From the NCBI RefSeq assembly GCF_011303555.1, contig NZ_CP049868.1, forward strand, positions 5,394,001 to 5,458,000: a stretch of DNA of 64,000 bases. The letters run 5' to 3'. The stretch is from Pedobacter sp. HDW13 (GTDB taxonomy: Bacteria; Bacteroidota; Bacteroidia; Sphingobacteriales; Sphingobacteriaceae). Below, piece after piece: positions 62,534 through 64,000 of this stretch; position 1 is the stretch's first letter; every line of letters starts with the position of its first letter. The position numbers and the translations under genes are program-made. The notes beneath the pieces are model-generated. The model was not told the DNA's origin and made no database searches. It saw nothing but the letters and a program-made list of their open reading frames with translations.

Positions 62534-63588
62534 TATTTAAATATGTTCCTTTTGTTTAAAGCCTCGCGGTATTTTTTGGCATTTACTTCATGCTCAGCCT
62601 TGGTTTCGGCAAAGTTATGGTAACCCGAAAAATCTTCTTTAGCACACATGTAAATGTAATTGTTCTTATCGCGGTTTAATACGGCATCTATTGCATTTAT
62701 GCTCGGCATCATAATTGGGCCTGGAGGCAAGCCTGCATATTTATAGGTGTTGTAAGGCGATTGTACCTGCAACAGCTTTCCGGTTACCCTTTTAACCGTA
62801 AAATCGTTATTGGCAAATATTACTGTCGGATCGGCTTGTAACAATATGCCTTTGTTTAAACGGTTTAAGTACAGGCCAGCAATAATTGGCATTTCTTTAT
62901 CGTAAAGCGCCTCACCATCCACAATAGAAGCAAGGGTATAAACCTGAGCCGGGCTAAGGTTTAAGCTTGCTGCCTTTTGTTTGCGTTCTGCATTCCAGAA
63001 TTTATCATATTCCTTGTGCATCCGTTCAAAGAAATCAACCGGCGAAATGTTCCAATACATTTCGTACGTGTTTGGGATGAACATGGTGTAAACATTATCC
63101 TGGTTAAAGCCATATTTGGCAATCAGGGCAGTAGAATCTAATGCATTAATGAAACTTAAAGAATCGGCTTCTAGGTTGCTGGCTAAATAGGCAGCAAAGT
63201 TTTCCTTTTTGCGGATGTTATGGAATTTTAGCTTAACCGGATCCTGGTTACCGGCTTTAATTAGGTTAATCAAGGTACGGTTGGTCATTCCCTTTAACAA
63301 ACGGTAACGGCCTGGTTTAACACTATTGGGTAAGTTCATTTTACCGGCTGCTGCAGTAAATGAAGAAATACTTTTTACCAGGTCTTTCTTTTTTATTTCG
63401 GCTACCAGATCATCATAGCTGCTTCCGGTTTTAATGTATAAATATTTTTGATTTTCGGTAACGTTAGGGGCAAAGTATAGCCTGTAAAGGTTTAAAACAA
63501 AATAACCGCCTATTAAAATCACAACAAGTGCAATTACTAGTGCTACTTTTTTGCCGGTACTCATATTCTTTTTTTCTACTTCAGTCAT
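62533..63588 (-). CDS. mltG: Endolytic transglycosylase MltG
   Basis: A 351-residue inner-membrane protein with one N-terminal TM helix (VALVIALVVILIGGYFVLNLY). The YceG/MltG domain has VKPGRYRLLKGMTN, IPNTYEMYWNISP, TLASIVDGEAL and AGLYLNRLNKGILLQADPTVIFA. MltG cleaves nascent peptidoglycan strands and ends their growth. The acidic pair usually written E-K-E reads D-G-E here. Adjacent to a PASTA protein gene upstream. Confidence 0.93.
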   Translation of the reverse strand: MTEVEKKNMSTGKKVALVIALVVILIGGYFVLNLYRLYFAPNVTENQKYLYIKTGSSYDDLVAEIKKKDLVKSISSFTAAAGKMNLPNSVKPGRYRLLKGMTNRTLINLIKAGNQDPVKLKFHNIRKKENFAAYLASNLEADSLSFINALDSTALIAKYGFNQDNVYTMFIPNTYEMYWNISPVDFFERMHKEYDKFWNAERKQKAASLNLSPAQVYTLASIVDGEALYDKEMPIIAGLYLNRLNKGILLQADPTVIFANNDFTVKRVTGKLLQVQSPYNTYKYAGLPPGPIMMPSINAIDAVLNRDKNNYIYMCAKEDFSGYHNFAETKAEHEVNAKKYREALNKRNIFK

Positions 63589-63605
63589 CGGTATTTTATG
63601 CGAAA

Positions 63606-64000
63606 TTATTGTTGTTTGTTAGATAAGGTAATATTTATTTTGGTGCCAATAGCCACTTTGGTCACCGAATCGGCCACCATAGGGTCTTGCTTGATAATTA
63701 TTGCTGCAGCGCTATCTGTAACAGGACCATCGTAAATAATGGTACCTAAACTCAGGTTCGAGCCTTTTAAGCTAAATTTAGCCTCGTCCATGGTTAAGCC
63801 CATTAACTGTGGGATTTCTACTTCCTCATTTCCGCGTCCGTCGCCCAGTACAAGGTTAATGCGTGAGCCTACCGGAACAATCTGACCAGCCGTAATGGGT
63901 TGACCGCCAAATGAAGCTTCCAATACCACATCGCGGCTCACATCAGGCCTGTAAGTGGTATCGCCAAGTTTCAAGCGCGAACTCTCAATAAGGGCTTGCG
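63606..64000 (-). CDS. PASTA-domain protein, partial (5' end outside window)
   Basis: The frame stays open to the window edge; the visible part is the C-terminal 130 residues. It contains PASTA repeats: VVLEASFGGQPITAGQIVPVGSRINLVLG, then EVEIPQLMGLTMDEAKFSLKGSNLSLGTIIYDG and ending TKINITLS (parts given). PASTA domains bind peptidoglycan or beta-lactam-like ligands. Next to mltG, a cell-wall role is likely. The N-terminal domains are not visible. Confidence 0.82.
   Translation of the reverse strand, partial: QALIESSRLKLGDTTYRPDVSRDVVLEASFGGQPITAGQIVPVGSRINLVLGDGRGNEEVEIPQLMGLTMDEAKFSLKGSNLSLGTIIYDGPVTDSAAAIIIKQDPMVADSVTKVAIGTKINITLSNKQQ

Noticed and set aside
1..64000. CRISPR array, insertion sequence or prophage
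   Set aside because: No regularly spaced repeats, transposase, integrase or phage structural genes were seen on either strand.

Overview
The window looks like a chromosomal segment of a Bacteroidota bacterium, most likely a Sphingobacteriaceae member of the Pedobacter type. Grounds: low-to-moderate GC; a Bacteroidota -7 promoter element (TAnnTTTG) upstream of thrS; loose lipoprotein signals; a GLPGLI-like secreted protein; a NusG-paralogue (UpxY-type) at the head of the polysaccharide operon; the thrS-infC-rpmI-rplT block; and paired M16 peptidases. The genus is inferred from gene style only.

Layout. 1-4.2 kb: end of recQ, an MFS/UMF1 transporter, a LutA-like protein and a Gly/Met-rich secreted protein. 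4.2-8.9 kb: an acyltransferase, then thrS-infC-rpmI-rplT. 8.9-16.9 kb: a DUF1508 protein, a secreted zinc metallopeptidase with a discoidin domain, a CBS/nucleotidyltransferase-DnaQ-type exonuclease pair, and two M16 peptidases. 17-21.8 kb: glycerol utilisation (glpF-glpK-glpD, with a divergent DeoR-type regulator). 21.8-23 kb: a lone receiver-domain protein and a NeuD-like acetyltransferase.

23.7-52.2 kb is one large exopolysaccharide/capsule locus. It holds Wza-like export, a Wzc-like tyrosine kinase, a NusG-like antiterminator, a UDP-sugar dehydrogenase, a Wzx flippase, two DegT aminotransferases, one GT2 and four GT4 glycosyltransferases, a Wzy-like polymerase, an initiating phosphoglycosyl transferase, AsnB, a UDP-glucuronate 4-epimerase, a pectate-lyase-like lipoprotein, and a decoration module (PhyH dioxygenase, PLP-fold protein, GNAT, two FemAB-like proteins). 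It ends with a CapD/WbpM-type dehydratase. Gene content suggests a Wzx/Wzy-made polymer with uronic acids, some possibly amidated, and amino sugars. A small HTH protein, a predicted barrel protein and an unknown small protein follow.

53.8-58.5 kb: a copper-handling operon on the minus strand (multicopper oxidase fused to a CopB-like barrel, haem-binding domain protein, two DUF3347 proteins, Cys/His/Lys-rich protein). 58.7-64 kb: an alpha/beta hydrolase, a MORN/TonB-C protein, tRNA-Ser(UGA), a YihY/BrkB protein, a thioesterase, mltG and the end of a PASTA protein.

Most notable observations: (1) a two-copy bipartite repeat able to form a GAA-loop hairpin in the 350-bp leader just before the NusG-like gene, a candidate recognition element for that factor; (2) seven genes that each need one extra base to restore the family reading frame, six of them in the polysaccharide locus, nearly all at short G or C runs, which points to base-call error or locus decay; (3) a CAAACGTTTG palindrome upstream of both the metallopeptidase gene and the polysaccharide locus.
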